A stretch of 64,000 nucleotides of DNA from Gyromitra esculenta (GCA_038503075.1 JBCAML010000003.1:1364001-1428000), one strand, 5' to 3'. Counted from the first letter of the stretch, positions 1 through 13,427 are shown. Program-made: numbers and translations. Notes: a model not told the origin generated them from the letters alone.

Positions 1-1504
1 TGCGAGTGATGCACCGTGAGCCAAGATCTGCAGATGCGTGAGGTGGTGGGTGGTGTCCAGTCGTTGGTGTGCTGCACGGAACTCGGGGCAGAAGTGTTTT
101 TTTTCCCGGCTTACTGTCGGGGTTTAGCCAGAATGCTTCGATAGGGGTGGCTTCTTTTGGGTGGTTCCTGCATGTCTGTGGTAATGATACGGTTGGAATC
201 ATTTGTGGTCACTCGTTCTTGTCGTCGTGCTTGTTCGTCGTGGTAATGGAGATGGAGATGGAGATGGAGACTGAGATGGAGGTATCTGTATACCTGCTCT
301 GCGCTGTGGACTTTCCTAATACACGAACGTAGACTTTCCCTCTCTCCGCGTAATGTTTCCATTAATACATGTCATTTATATTCTGGTGGAACAGCTAGCC
401 CATCCACACGCTAGCCGTTCGCTGATCAGTTCTATTCCTCCGAGGGCTGAAACACCGTGTCAGTACAGATTTGGTTGTGTTCTGTACGAAGGTCAAGATG
501 GGATCTGGGGCTGCCACAAAGACCGTTGCGAAGGCCATTTGCTCACCTTTATATGAGTACCCATCAACAAGCAATATCTACACCATTATTCCGCATCTTT
601 TTCACTCCTAAGACGAGTTCTTCACAGCTTCTAGACCCCCAAGCAGCGAAGAGAACCCCCACCTCCCTCATCACAATCGCATGTTCGGCAGGGTTCCTTG
701 ATGAGCTATCGTCACTCAGCTCAGGCCCTCCTGCCAAGACGCACCCAGCCGCACGGCCCGAGCACAGACCCCTCTACCAACAACGCGGGTCCATCTTGCA
801 TCCCGACGTCAACGTTATTCTTTGCAGGGGGACTAGCAAACCCTCAACGGCATCTTCGGTTTTGACGACGGAGCACCAACAACTCCACTGAAACCTGCTC
901 ACATCATGATATCGGGAGGGGAAGCAAACAAGGCAGCCTGCGCCGGCAAGGAAGGAAATGGAAAAGGAGGAGGCGGGATACATTCGGATTGGGGGGTAGA
1001 GTTTGCTGTATTTATTTGCGGCCGATTGTCTTCGCTCTATCAACTCCTTTCAATTCCTCACTCCACTCTCCTTGTTCTTTACGCAGGACGGCGAAAGATT
1101 GCTTTATATTTTGCGGGTGAACTCTCGAGAATTTCGAATCTTTTGCCCTCCTGGGTCCGTACTTGTTGAGTTTTGGTGCCCTGTTCTGGAGTGTGATATA
1201 TACCTGTTGATACCACAAGTAAGTTTTGGCAAACATACCGCTCTGTTACCGTTCCCAGTTTTCTTTTACCCATTCCCTTTGATTGTCCGAGATCTGTGCT
1301 TTTATTTGGTTTCCTTGACGGGAGACAAATGGCTGTGTGTTGCGTTATTGTTGTTATACTCCCGTTCAGCAAACCTATGATATAATCGAACCAACTAACA
1401 CCTTCTCCCCCCCCCTACATAGACCCATCACCTCCCCCCAAACCTTCAACCTTCAACCTTCAAACCTCTCCTTCCCTCATTCGCCGAAAAAAAAAAAAAC
1501 AGCT
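1..1504. other. Upstream region of the dynamin-like gene
   Basis: I find no convincing coding sequence here. The open frames lack family motifs and look like chance. The last 100 bases before the start codon at 1505 are strongly pyrimidine-rich and end in an A-tract, a common layout of fungal promoters and 5' leaders. A good donor-like GTAAGT near 1219 could belong to a 5'-UTR intron, but I cannot pair it securely with an acceptor. Confidence 0.5.
246..280 (+). repeat. ATGGAG hexanucleotide microsatellite
   Basis: About five tandem copies of a GATGGA/ATGGAG unit are visible, with one imperfect copy (GAGACTGAGATGG) at the end. It lies in non-coding sequence upstream of the dynamin-like gene. 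Confidence 0.8.
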
Positions 1505-4500
1505 ATGGAGCTTATCCAATCTGCCTCCATGTACCGTCACGACTACACCCCTCCCCCCATAATCGAGCGCATGGACTCCTTCCCTCCACCCACGATTACC
1601 CATACCGTCGAAAACAGGTCATCAGTACCCCCAAACTATGCCCCCGACCCGTCATCAGAAACAACCGTAGTCTCGGACTCTGAGGCCGCAAAAGAACATG
1701 CGTCCACCGCTACCACGGACTCTATAACGCAGGCTAAAGAGGAAGATCTGGGAGATGATGAATTATATGCTAAACGCAAGTCTGCCCTCAACGGATCGAA
1801 GTTATATTAAAAACTAATATTAGTACTATAGCCCCAGTTCTGGTCAAGAGTAGAGTTAGTGCAGATGAAGATATTATGCAGCCTATTGAAAATGGGACCG
1901 AAGCACAAATCAGTGGCACGATTGAGGAGGCGCTTCGAGCAGAGGTTGCTGAAGGGGGGTTGGGGATACTGGGTGGGGGGATGAGGAGGATGGTGGATTT
2001 GGTGAATCGGTTGAGGGCATCTGGGATTGAGGATTTGGGTTTACCGTTACCGAGGATTGCAGTGGTGGGGAATCAGAGTGCTGGGAAGAGTAGTTTGATT
2101 GAAGCCATCAGTGGGGTGAGTTATATGTCCCTTGTAATTGATGTTGTAGTATGGTGTTACTTGGGTCATTGGCTTCGTACTAATTCTTGGCAACCAACCA
2201 ACAAATAGATCAAAGTACCACGCTACACTGGAACCTGCACAAGGGTATGTACCACCCCAAGCCCACCCCTCCCAAAACCCCCAATACCACACCAACTAAC
2301 ATACTAAAAAGTGCCCCCTCGAAATCAACCTCTCGGAAGCTAGCAATCCCACAGACGCATGGCACTGCCGCATCTCCCTGCGCTTCAAAAAGCGCTACGA
2401 CCCATCCCTGGCCGCAAACCAGCAATCCCGCGCCGGCTCCAACCGTATCCATAGCCCATGGATCGACCAGGCTACCGAACAAGTCGCGTTCCTGGATATC
2501 ACCGATAAATCTCAAGTCGAACCTGTCCTAGTCGCTGCTCAGAGAGCTGTATTAAACCCGAGCCGTAACTGGCGAGAGTATGTGTATGAGGTGAGACCGG
2601 AGATTGTATCACATCATCAAAATGGAGGTCGGGCAGGGTGGCAAGGGAAACAAAATGGCGGCGGCGGCAGTGGTGGTGGTGGGTCTTGGTCGGGATTTGG
2701 CAAGAAGGATGGTAAGAAGAAGCAGGGCGAGGATAAGAACGCGGAAGAGGATTTTGAAGTGAAGTTTAGTCCGAATGTTGTGTGCATGGAGGTGAGTAGC
2801 TCCTTTTTCTATTTCTTTGGCATGAGTTTTGGGTTAGAGTTAGGATAGAGCTGATGGGTCGATTTGCTGGGGGTGAAGATTACGGGACCGGATTTGCCGA
2901 ATTTGGCTTTTATTGATTTGCCGGGGGTTATACAAACTACTGAATCGGTACGTGAGATCTTTTATATATATATATGGTGTTTGTGCCTGACGTGGGGGGA
3001 TAGGAGAACGAACACTACCTTATCGACTTGGTTACGGGGCTTGTGAAGGAATACGTGCAGGAAGAGGATTGCTTGATTATGCTTGCTATGACGATGAAGG
3101 GTTCGGTTTCTGCTCTTACTTCATAGAATATCACTCTAGTTACTTTTTCTGACTGATGTGTGCGTGTCTTATAGATGATGCAGTGAACCAGTCTGCGGCA
3201 CGTCTAGCTAGAGAGTTCGGGGAAGAGAGAACTATTGGTAGGCTTCTTGATTCTGAGGCGGATTAATCGTGTATTAACGAGCTCTAAGGGGCTTTAACTA
3301 AACCGGATACCGTCGGCCCTGGTGAATATGGGCAGTGGATCAACATCCTCCGTGGCAACTCTCATCGCTTGAAGCATGGCTACTTTGTTACCAAACAGCC
3401 GAACCAAGAGCAACTCGTGCGGGGCATCGACCACGCCGAAGCAAGAGCCCAGGAAGCAGATTTTTTTGAAAATACCGAGCCATGGAAGACAGAGTTGCAG
3501 GATTTGAAGGATCGATTCGGGACACAGGCGTTGCAAAGTTATCTAGCGAAGGAACTAGGAGAGCTGATCAGGAAGAGGTGAGTATTTGTGACTCCTCAGT
3601 GAAACTCCTGTGGCTGCTGATCGCTTGGATTGTGTTAGGTTGCCGGGAATTATCGACAGCATTAGGAAACAGCATGCTGAGGTGAAGGAAGAACTTGCAT
3701 CTCTTCCTCCCCCGCCTACTGATAACCAAACATTTATCGTCCATAATCTCATCCGCGAATTTGATTCTTATATCGGTGGCCACCTTATCGGGGGGCCTGG
3801 ACATAATGAGTTCCAACAGGAACTTCGGCGCGTGGCTGAGCTGTTTCAGCGTGCCCTCAAGGCTGTTCGGCCAGCCCTCAAAATGTTCCCAACACTCGAA
3901 GAGGAGGAGAGATGTGCTGCGCAGCTGGGCTCACCGCGTAAAAGTGGAGCAACACGTCGAACTGGAGAGGGAGGCGAATGGTTTGGTGACCGTGAGCGCG
4001 AGGCGTCGCCAAGTGTGAGAAAGGCGAAAAAGGGTCAGCAAAGAGTAGAGGTACACACTTTGTCAAGTGATGAAGGGGGTGGGACGGGGGCTCAGTCAAA
4101 GAAGAGACGAGGTGCTAACGAGGCGGTTACGACGCCGTCAAAGAAGTCGAGGAAGACCACAAATACGACTACTGGTATAGAGGGTGAAGGTGTGTATTCA
4201 TCTGATATTTACCAGTTCTGTTCAATAGATTATTGACTTGGTAGATCTTGTTCTGGTAGATCTTGTTATGGTAGATCATAAATTCAATCTGCCTCAGATT
4301 CGCCATATCATCGAATCCACGGCAACTGCCCGTATCCCGGGCCAAGTTGACCCAAAGGCCATCACAAACCTCATCAAGCAGAGCATTAACCTTTGGAACC
4401 CAATAGTGCATAGCTTCCTCAATACATGCGGTGCCCTCCTCAATCGTCAGGTACATGAGTGTTTCACGCGTGTCTTCAAAGAATACAAGAAAAGTCCTAT

Positions 4501-5204
4501 CTTCGAGGCAGTCTACGACATCTTAAACCGTCTCGTCAATGAATCGTTTGAGCACCAAAAGGGCGTCGTTGAGCGTCTATGGTGGCTTGAAGCAGACCAG
4601 ATATCAACCCTCAACGAAGAAGATTACCAAAGATATATCGAGAACCACCTCGTTATTATCGCCAGTAGGAGAGCCCGTAATCTCGAGGATCAGTCAGGTC
4701 GTGCAGCGGCGGCAGCAGCGGCGGATGCGAATACAACTGCAGAGGGGGACAACTTGACGCCATCGCGCAAAAGAAAAGCGCCCCAGCCAATACCACCACG
4801 CGAAAACCAGCCTGATCCGTACAGGAAAGAGGTTGAGGTACTCGCGCAGGTTAGGGCGTATAACGAAGTTGCGCAGAAGAGGTTTGTTGATAACGTTTAC
4901 ATGTCGATTCAGGGAGAGCTAGTGAATGGGTTCCGGAAGAGTATTTTGGTCACTCTGCAGAATGGATTGGGGTTGAATGGGCCGGACGGTATGTATTTTG
5001 TTTGCTTGAAGCTGTTACAACCCTTTTTATTCTTATTTGTAGGCTCTTGGGACGAAATGGCTAATGTAAGAATCAAACTATCTAGTGGCGGAGATATGCA
5101 CCGATCTTCTGGTAGAAGATCCACAGAAGGAGAAGCGCAGGAAGGAGTTGCTCGGGAAAAGTGAACAGTTGGCGCGAGCGATGGAAGAATTGAGTCGCTT
5201 GTAA
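1505..5204 (+). CDS. Dynamin-superfamily large GTPase (Mx/dynamin-like)
   Basis: A large GTPase expected to self-assemble on a membrane or other target and couple GTP hydrolysis to remodelling. The P-loop GNQSAGKSS lies near 2073, the G3 motif DLPG near 2916 and the G4 motif TKPD near 3300. A stalk region follows, then a GED-like C-terminus ([15 protein letters not shown]) in the last exon. Exons supported by phase and conservation: ...-2115, 2209-2244, 2312-2791, 2879-2947, 3004-3100, 3175-3237, 3289-3577, 3639-4191, 4298-4988, 5086-5204. The join between the first coding block (from ATG 1505) and the block running to 2115 is unresolved; the frame changes between about 1775 and 1850. Total is roughly 990 residues, longer than a classical Mx protein. 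The excess lies in the disordered N-terminus, a Gly-rich insert (2640-2690) and two basic linkers (4095-4160 and 4760-4790). The exact subfamily is not settled. Confidence 0.9.
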
Positions 5205-6544
5205 TAGGTATATGGGGGTGGGGGGTAGACGGACAAAATTGGATTGATAAATTTACTTTGAATTGAAATTGGTTAAAGGTTTTGGTTTGGGATATTCTAG
5301 TGTTAACCCGGATTTTATATTGGACTTTGGAGGAAGTTTTACCAGAAATATGTATTATTTTTACGGTTTAATATAAGTACCTGATTACATCCGTTAAGCT
5401 TTTTATGATACCTCTATGGCTAAGAGTTAATCAAGCAGTACCTGTCGGTGGTTATATCGAACAATTCAAGTGGATGTTCTCAACTGCAGTCAGCGATTGT
5501 CCTAGAAGTAATGAAAGGTTACGTTGTGGGGTAGGGGGGAAGCAGTTGAAACGGATAATTTCTGATTGCTACCTTCCTCACTAAACCTCACCACCAATCA
5601 TCAACGATGCTCAGTATGATCAACGTCTCACAACATTCCCCCAATATACTATCCACTCACCCACCTCCTCCAGACTTTATTTAGTTAACCCTTGTCATGA
5701 TCATTGTACGGCGCTTCACAAAAAGGGTAGAATTCCGACGGAAGTGTGCAACCCCCGGTAAAGTAGAACTATTGTAGAAAAAACAAGGATGAGCGAACGC
5801 CCAAGTAGCCAACACCACTGCCAAAATCTTTCCGATGAACCAGGAAGACCAATAATAAAAGCTTTAGACCCTGAGTTGCCACAATTCTACTCCAATAATC
5901 ATTCTACCGGAGGCTGTAGTACTCTAGGTTGTTTGGTCGTTATTATAGGCTTATCGCAATTGTGCCACAGTAGTTTCTTATTTTGGGGGCCGAGAACCCG
6001 GTTTGCAATATGGATGATTTATAGTTAGTGTGGGGTGGGATCTGTTTGATCAAGATCTCGAACATGCAATATATAGCACGCCTATATGTAACAAAACTAC
6101 CGCTCGCCGCAGCTTCCTTGGGAAACTGCTATCGTGAGGGGATAGAGACATTAGTCACTGAAGTGCATACGTGTAGCTTTGATGCTTGGCATCAAAATAT
6201 CTCCGCCGAAACTTAGCTCTGTAGTTGAGGGTAGTTTTAGGCGAGAGATGTATGCCACGCGCCCAAAGGACTTGCAAGTATCAAACAGCTCGTAAATCTA
6301 CCGGCCATGCATGTTGTGCACATCTCCATTATATAAACACAATAAGAGGAGAGGGGGAGGTTGTCAGTTGTCGGACCATCAATAAATGAAACTTATGATT
6401 AAAACCGGAGACGGTAATATCCAAAATATAGACAACTACTGCTATGGGATAGATACATGGTGTTGGTTCTAATTCTAGTTCATTCTAAGCCCTCTCTAAG
6501 AAAAAAAAAGATGAGAAGAAATAAACAAGAGAAAGATGCCAATC
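5205..6544. other. Intergenic region between convergent genes
   Basis: This separates the 3' ends of the dynamin-like gene and the minus-strand phosphatase. It is AT-leaning sequence with small open frames that carry no motif I recognise. It probably holds the two 3' UTRs. No RNA gene or repeat family was seen. Confidence 0.5.
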
Positions 6545-7369
6545 TTAATTCGCAACCAGTCCGAATTCCCTCAGCTCCGTCTTTCCCAGTGGATGCTTGA
6601 CCCTCCTTGCTTTCGACAACTCAGTCTCCACAAGCGTTGCATTATCCCCTTCTTCATCAGCAAACGTGTAGGAGCGGAATTCAGTATTGCTCCAACCGGT
6701 ACCGGGGAACTTGCCATCACCACCCCAGTCTTCCGTTAGATAGTGCAAGAACTACGCCACCAGAGATCAGCCAACTACTATGCTACTACTACTACAATAC
6801 TCAAATTATAGACCGAAGGGGTAAAACTTACGCCACCATGAAGCACAGCAACCACATGCTCCTCATCTCTCGCCTTCAACCAATTCCTCGCAACCCTTGC
6901 CCGTTCTTTCAGCGCTGGCGCATCCGGTCCCCATTTCCCCGTCTTTGAATCCCACCCTTCAACACACCTCGAGAAATCCAATCCAGCGAATTTTTCCTCC
7001 GCCTCGAGCACCTCCCTCGCACTGCCAGTGTCGCACGGCTGCGAACTGCTTTCCTGCAGCTCGGGCACAATCTCGATCTTGAGGCCCTGTGCCACCTGCG
7101 GCGAGAACCCAATCAGTGTGGTTTGGAGGGTACGCTTAAGAGGCGAGGACACGAGCAGGTTGACTGCAGGCTCGGGAGGAAAGCGGGAGGGGAGGGCTCG
7201 ACATTGCTCTTCGCCTAGTGGTGTTAGATAGGTGTCGTGGAGATGGTATGCTTGGTCGACGTTGTGGGCTGCCTGACCATGGCGGACAAGTGTGAGGAGC
7301 TTGGGAGCCACTGCAGATCGTATGTTAGTGGGGGGGGGGGCTGTGAGTGTGGATTTAAAAAGACTTACT
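6545..7369 (-). CDS. Histidine phosphatase / phosphoglycerate mutase-like protein
   Basis: A branch-1 histidine phosphatase superfamily member of 228 residues, likely a cytosolic small-molecule or sugar phosphatase; the substrate cannot be read from sequence. The catalytic LVRHGQAAHN motif places the phospho-accepting His at residue 11, the second conserved His is in VLHGG at residue 158, and TPLGEEQC is also typical. Exons: 7369 (one base), 7310-6832, 6751-6545. The model needs the A of the start codon at 7369 and its TG at 7310-7309, joined by removing a 58-bp intron (7368-7311, GTAAGT...CTGCAG). The spliced frame has a stop just upstream of that ATG, so no longer N-terminus is possible with this join. 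The family usually begins close to RHG, which fits. A short upstream frame of 12 codons starts near 7500. Confidence 0.87.
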
Positions 7370-8236
7370 TGTGTCAATTGGTGATATTTAGAATTGTAAA
7401 TCTTGGTGAGAAAGGAGGGAATTGGGTTCTTGCGGGGTTGTTTTGTACTGGAGAAGATGCTCTAGCTGTTGGCATCTGGTCGGTTGGTGCCGGCAATCAT
7501 GACTCGAAACGGTCCACTGTGGTCCGGAGGTGCATTTTTGGCTTACGAATAAGTCTACTTTAATAATAGCACAGCGGAATTCAATAGCTATCATTCAAGT
7601 AAATATCCACCGGGATTGGATTAATCGGCGATTCGGATAATCCTCCTGTGTTGGTGATGCGAAAGGCTTGGCAAATTCCTTTTCGCCTCTCCAAGGGTCA
7701 AATAGCGTGCAAGAACTCTCAACAGCCGCTCTAAGGTAAATATAAACCACCTAGGGGATTGCCTACAAATCCTTCATACCAGGGAAAGCTCCATTAACCA
7801 CCCCACCACCATCATCACTGTGAAACCTTGGTAGGTCTAGGGTGCCTAAAGATAAAGCTTGCCTCCCCGAGTAGCCTTTTCGGCCCATAGGCCTCATGCA
7901 AGTCCTCGAGATTAGGGTAGTATGACCACGGGTGATATTTCATGAACGTCAATATATCGACCCTAAAAGCATTCAGTTCGAGTGCGTATCGTTCCAGACT
8001 AAAACGGGCACTACCACCCATTGGATATCATGTATAGCTATCATAAACAAAGATAATATATATAAAATGGAAAGAGAAGGCCAAATGAAAGTTTACCCCG
8101 CCGACATACAGTACATAATCATACAATTTAATTTCCTCCTCAATGGTATACGCATCCAAAAGCCCATACTAACCTAATAGCACAAGGAAAGGTCCAAACA
8201 AGCCGGTACCAAGCATCAACAAACTTTGGTCTCTTT
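7370..8236. other. Intergenic region
   Basis: It contains the presumed promoter and 5' leader of the phosphatase gene (up to about 7560) and the 3' flank of the XPB gene. No further gene, RNA or repeat is visible. Confidence 0.5.
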
Positions 8237-10956
8237 CTAATTCAAGAGCTCCTTTGCTGCCTTCCTCCTCTTTTCCTCCTCCCTCCGTTGCTTCTTAAAG
8301 AAGCTATTACTCTCCTTCGGCACGCCAACTTTCTTATTATACTCAACATACGCCATTCCTTGGCCACCGCTAATACCCGCCATATTTGCCATAGACCTTT
8401 TGTACTTCGCATTGCCTTTCTTCCCTCTTCCTTTAGTATTTGCGTTGTAGCTTAAGTTCTTCGCTCCATCGAAATCATCGCCCTCTTCTGCACCAGCGTC
8501 GCTGTTCTGCAGCATCACTTCTGCAAGGAGCTCCTTTCTTTCCGAGAGAGTAGAGTATGCAAGTCTAGGAAGGGACTCGATTCCCTGGAGGTGGGTTATG
8601 ACTTTGAAAGCGTATCCTTGATCTACAAGGAACGCTTGACGTTTCGAGGAGTAGAACATCTCCTGAGTATCTTTGCTCACTAATGAGTAGAAGAATGCAT
8701 TGAAACCCTCATCATTTCTCCTCTTCGCTCGCAGAATACGACCTAACCTTTGAGCTTCTTGCCTTCGAGAACCGTAGTGCGAGGATATTTGGATGAGGCA
8801 GGTAGCTTCAGGGAGATCGAGGGACGTATCACCAATCTTAGAGAGAAAGATAGTGTTGACCTGGTCGTTCAGTTGGAAATTGGAGAGAATTTGGAGGCGT
8901 TCAGATTGCGAGGTCTCGCCGAAGATGAAAGCTTTTTTGAGCTTAAGGGCGTATGCTTTTAGTGCATAGACATTGTCTGAGAAAACGATAATTTTATCTC
9001 CGCGCTTTTCATGATAATCGATCAAGAACTGACAAGCTTGGAATCTATAGTTTGTCAGCACAAATATTCTCCAACGAATCTGTAGACTGGAGGAATACTC
9101 ACTTTCGTGGATTCATAATATAATGCAACACTTTCTTCCTTTGATCCGGTTCCCTCAAATATTCTCCATAAAACTCTGGTGTCATCGGACACCAAACCTC
9201 TGCGCACTGCACCTTTGCAATATGTCCCTGATCAGCCAACTCCATCCAATTCGCCTCATATAACTTTGGCCCGATCAAAAAGTTCAAATCAGTGATCTTA
9301 TCATCCTCTCTGAGTAGCGTTGCCGTCAGACCCAGTTTCGAATGCGTCGCTACGCTTGTCACCACACGTCTAAAAATCGAAGCCGGCACGACGTGCACTT
9401 CGTCGAGAATTAGCAGACCCCATTCACGGGACTGCAAGAAGTCCATCATTTTTTGAGAGTCGTGGGAACGGTTGCGCGAGTTGGTTACCATGGAATAAGT
9501 TGATACAATAATACCGGCGTCGCCACGGAAGGAGGCTTTATTGTCAGAGGTGAAGACAGCAATTGCGTCGGGGTTAATGTTGGACCATTTGATGAACTCA
9601 TTGCGCCATTGCACGACGGACATAGAAGAAGTTGCTAGGACGACTACCGACTTCTTAATTGTGCAGGCTGCGGTAATGCCTACTAATGTTTTTCCAGCTC
9701 CACACGGCAACACAATAATTCCAGACTTTGCACGCCCGTTACCGAACATCTTAGATAGTGATTTTTCCTGGTATGATCGAATTTGAGCTTGAGGCTTTAA
9801 GTCAATATCAAGATTCGCATTCTTGCGATCATTGCGGAAATCATATTCTTCAAGAACCGGGTATCCGAGATCAAGACACTGTTTCTGGACCTTCTCCACG
9901 TCGTCCGGGGGAATCTCGAAGGAGTGAACTGCAGTGACATCGTCGTCATCGTCCTTTTCGTCGTCTCCTAAACCGGTAATAGACGCGAAAATATCCTCTG
10001 CAGTCTCTTTTGGGGCACCTACCACTACACTAACTCCAAGTTGCGCAGTTCCTGCAGCCGCCTTGGTACCCGGAATTACGAGAGCCCCCATCTTGGGCGC
10101 AGAAGCAGTGATGACTGCTCCATCTTCGGTCTGAATTCTTGCAGGGCCGATCACAGGGTCCTGAAGGAGCTTCTGGAGCATTGCAGGGTCGGGCGATTCA
10201 ACAAAGTAACGATTTTCCTTCAATACGAGCTTAACTTTGCCATAGCTACCTGTACAGTTCTGTATGAAACTAACGATTTTCGGTGGGACTGGGATCTTAG
10301 AGAAACGGTCCATTACGGAGATGATATCGTTTGGATCCAGCCCAACGGAAACTGCCGCGTAGAGTGAATGTGGTGTAAGTTTATACTCGTGCAGGAAGGT
10401 AGGGCGGGACATGGGTTCGGCAATTGTGGTCAAGAAATCTTGTGCTTTCTCAGCAAGGGTAGAGAACGACTCGAGGACGATAATGCCGTTCTCGGGGTTG
10501 ATCCATACTGGCCGTGAAGAGTGGTCGGGCTTCATAGACAGGTAGGAGAAGTCGTGCTTGTTGAAGATATGGGAGACGCTATCGCGGGAGAGGTTGATGG
10601 GAATTGGTGGCGGGCTACCACCGCGAACAGCGTCGAGGGAGAATTTGTTAACTGCTGCCTGCACGGAGGCCTCTATGAGTGGTAAGGAACAGAGGTACGT
10701 TAGCTAGAGAGTAGAGGTGAGCTAGACGGGAGGGACAAACTGTAGACTGATTGTCCGCCTGTTTGCCCCTCGTCGCCGCTTTCGGCGTCTGTGCTGTAGT
10801 CATCGCTGCTGTCAACGTTTTTAGCGGGTTTTGGGCGTTTTGAGCTCGTGGCGTTGGAGGAGCCTGTAGGGAGTTAGTTGGGTGTTTATGAGACATACCA
10901 ATGGAAGTGTACGGACCTGCAAAGCCTGGGATGGGACCCTTGCGTTTGACTGGCAT
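8237..10956 (-). CDS. SSL2: TFIIH/nucleotide-excision-repair 3'-5' DNA helicase XPB (Ssl2/Rad25)
   Basis: The XPB ATPase/translocase subunit of TFIIH, which opens promoter DNA for RNA polymerase II and opens DNA around lesions in excision repair. Exons: 10956-10917, 10863-10741, 10672-9103, 9044-8237, giving 846 residues against about 843 for yeast Ssl2. The N-terminus is short and acidic ([15 protein letters not shown]). Next comes the XPB N-terminal domain ([19 protein letters not shown]), then Walker A CGAGKT near residue 378, DEVH near 478, and the LREDD segment that matches the XPB RED motif just after. The C-terminal helicase domain contains IIVFSDN and [10 protein letters not shown]. 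The first intron is ambiguous: donor GTCCGT (53-bp intron, used here) or GTATGT (35 bp); both keep frame and change only six residues. All other motifs look intact. Confidence 0.96.
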
Positions 10957-13427
10957 ACTTGTGGGGTGTGCTGAGGCCCTATGCAGTGTTGAAGGGGAGT
11001 TAGAAGAGAGGTTGTTGAAGACAAAGGTCTGAGTCTAAGAGCTTCGTGATCTTATCGAGTAGAGGTCTTGGCATCATCATGCTAAGGAACCAAGCCTCAG
11101 TGAGTGATTTACCGTGACTTATAAATTCCCGGGACCATACACTTCAGTATATCTCCAGATTGGCATGGGAGATGCGCCTTCAAAGTCTTCAGCTTCTCAG
11201 ACAAACATTAGGAATACCTTATAAACCCAGGTTATTATTTCGATGCATCTTCACTAGTAGAGGCTCTGCTCAACAACCAGTGCTCGCCAAGCCATCGGAG
11301 AGTGGACCTAACCCCGAAATTCATCCACTTCAGGCTGCTTCAATCCTCAACACAAAACCACTATGCTTAATATAATCCCCCGTCCGCAAACAACAACTTC
11401 TAAAACACCAAGCCCTCGGAAAACATAACCCCGATAAGGATTCCGTAGCCATATTTGTCTTCTTTTCGCCTCTCGAGTCTTTGAACTAGCCACATCACAG
11501 ATAGGTATCAATTTTTCCCCAAATAAACGCCAGCATCATTAACACAAAGATGTATTTCATGATGCTCAAATTATCCTTCCCAACAAACGCCGGTTCATTT
11601 TTCTTTCTTCTCTTATCTCATTCTACAGAGCAGCTATATTTTTCTCCATCTACCGGCAACAATGATATAGACTTAGTTCCTTACTACTGCCTTATTAGTA
11701 TTATAAACCATAAGCTAGGTTTCAGTATTCAGTACCTCTCTTGTGAGTAAATATGTGATCGTCGTCTAGCAGCAGGAACTGCGAATGGTAGTGTGAAGCC
11801 AGCCTTGGTACAAGCGTTAGCGAAGCTCGAGACATAGGGTAGTGGAATCCCGCGAATAACATCAGATGTGCGGGGAAAGATTTCAAGAGAACATACAATA
11901 AGGTAGCTATACATGGCAATTGCCCTTGGCGATTTCCGAGATGCCACAGGAAGATGAGCCTGCGAGAAATGGCGAAGGTGAAGTTTAGGATGCAGCATTA
12001 TTTAAAGGAGAATGTTGTAGGAAAAAAAAAAGTAGGTGGATTTAAGCACTAGCACGACAAAAAAAAGTATCGCAGATAGAAGACAAGATAACTCCGAATA
12101 TATCAATCAGGGCTTCGCCATCCATTTATACTCCTGCCCTCCAAGCTTAAGCCAATTGCAACCGTGGCAACTAAGTTTCTCCAAGGCGGAAACAACCCAC
12201 TTTTTGCGTGAGTGTGATGGAGGGGGCCTTCACATATATTAACACCAAAAAGTACACGCGTACATGCGTCTATATCCACCTTGCCAATAGATAAAATTAA
12301 GCCCCCCCCCCAGTACGTGCTCCACAGGCCCATGGTTGACCTCACCCGCACTTCTCCAATCAGTAGTAGAGTTAAGTTCAGCAATGCAAAGTGGACTTGA
12401 AGCGAGCGGAAGCCCCCACGCAATATGTACTGATCGCCTGATTTACCGGCGTTACCCGGAAAGTTGCTAGGATGTCTAATTTCTCAAGGCGGTCTCATGA
12501 ACCGGATGATATATATTCTCGGGGCTGGCCTGTACGTTAGGCAGCTGGCTTGTGGGTAATGGCTGTTATGCGAATGTCACGCGAGAACCAATATGTACGT
12601 GAGCCTGAGGTCCCTGAGGGTTTTTGCTTTTAGGAGCCAAATGGCGGGCTGAACGGTGGGCTGATTGTGAGGTCGCCAAGGCTCGCATGGATGTGTCGAG
12701 TGATCGGATATGACCGTAGATGCTACAGTTGGAGTCGTATGAGGTCGAGTATTTGCGGAATAAGTTTATTCCGGTATAGACATGTGGTCGTACTAGTTGG
12801 TAGGCCAGAGTTTGGATGTCACCCTTCTGCACTCCCATTAAACTAGCTAGTCCAGGCTCTAGAAGGCGCATCGGGATGTGCCACTACTCCACAGTACCAA
12901 ATATACGTACTTCCTTCCACCCCATTCAGTACTTTAAACCATACCTAGATACCTAGACCTCCCAAATAAGTCAATCACTAGACACCCTCTCGACCCTTAC
13001 TGCCGCCTCTTAGGCACTTTATATCTCTCACTTGGTATAATTTTCCCCGTTCTAAATCGTTCCGCTACAGCCCTGTACGATAGCTTGATAACAATCAGTG
13101 AGTGATTCGTGCAATCAATACCACCTTATCGGCTGTTGGAGGAAAGGCCGTAGGAGAGGCTACATATAGCTATGCTGCGATTGCTTGGGAGATTATATCT
13201 AACACACTATTGAGACAATAGAAAATGCAGACGGTATTGGGAGAGTTGAAAGGTAAGAAATTCATATTACCATTAATATGAGCCGTAGTATCAAGAATAG
13301 TAACATTATGGATACTAGGATGGAAATCTCAGCGGTAATGGGGGTACTCATAGGAAGTAAAGATAGATATATATATACATCTAGAGCGACTATAGGAAGT
13401 GATAAGGATTCCCGAGTGACTTAGAGA

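Noticed and set aside
457..891. 144-codon open frame upstream of the dynamin-like gene
   Set aside because: No conserved motif, low-complexity Pro/Ser composition, and overlap with similar frames on the other strand.
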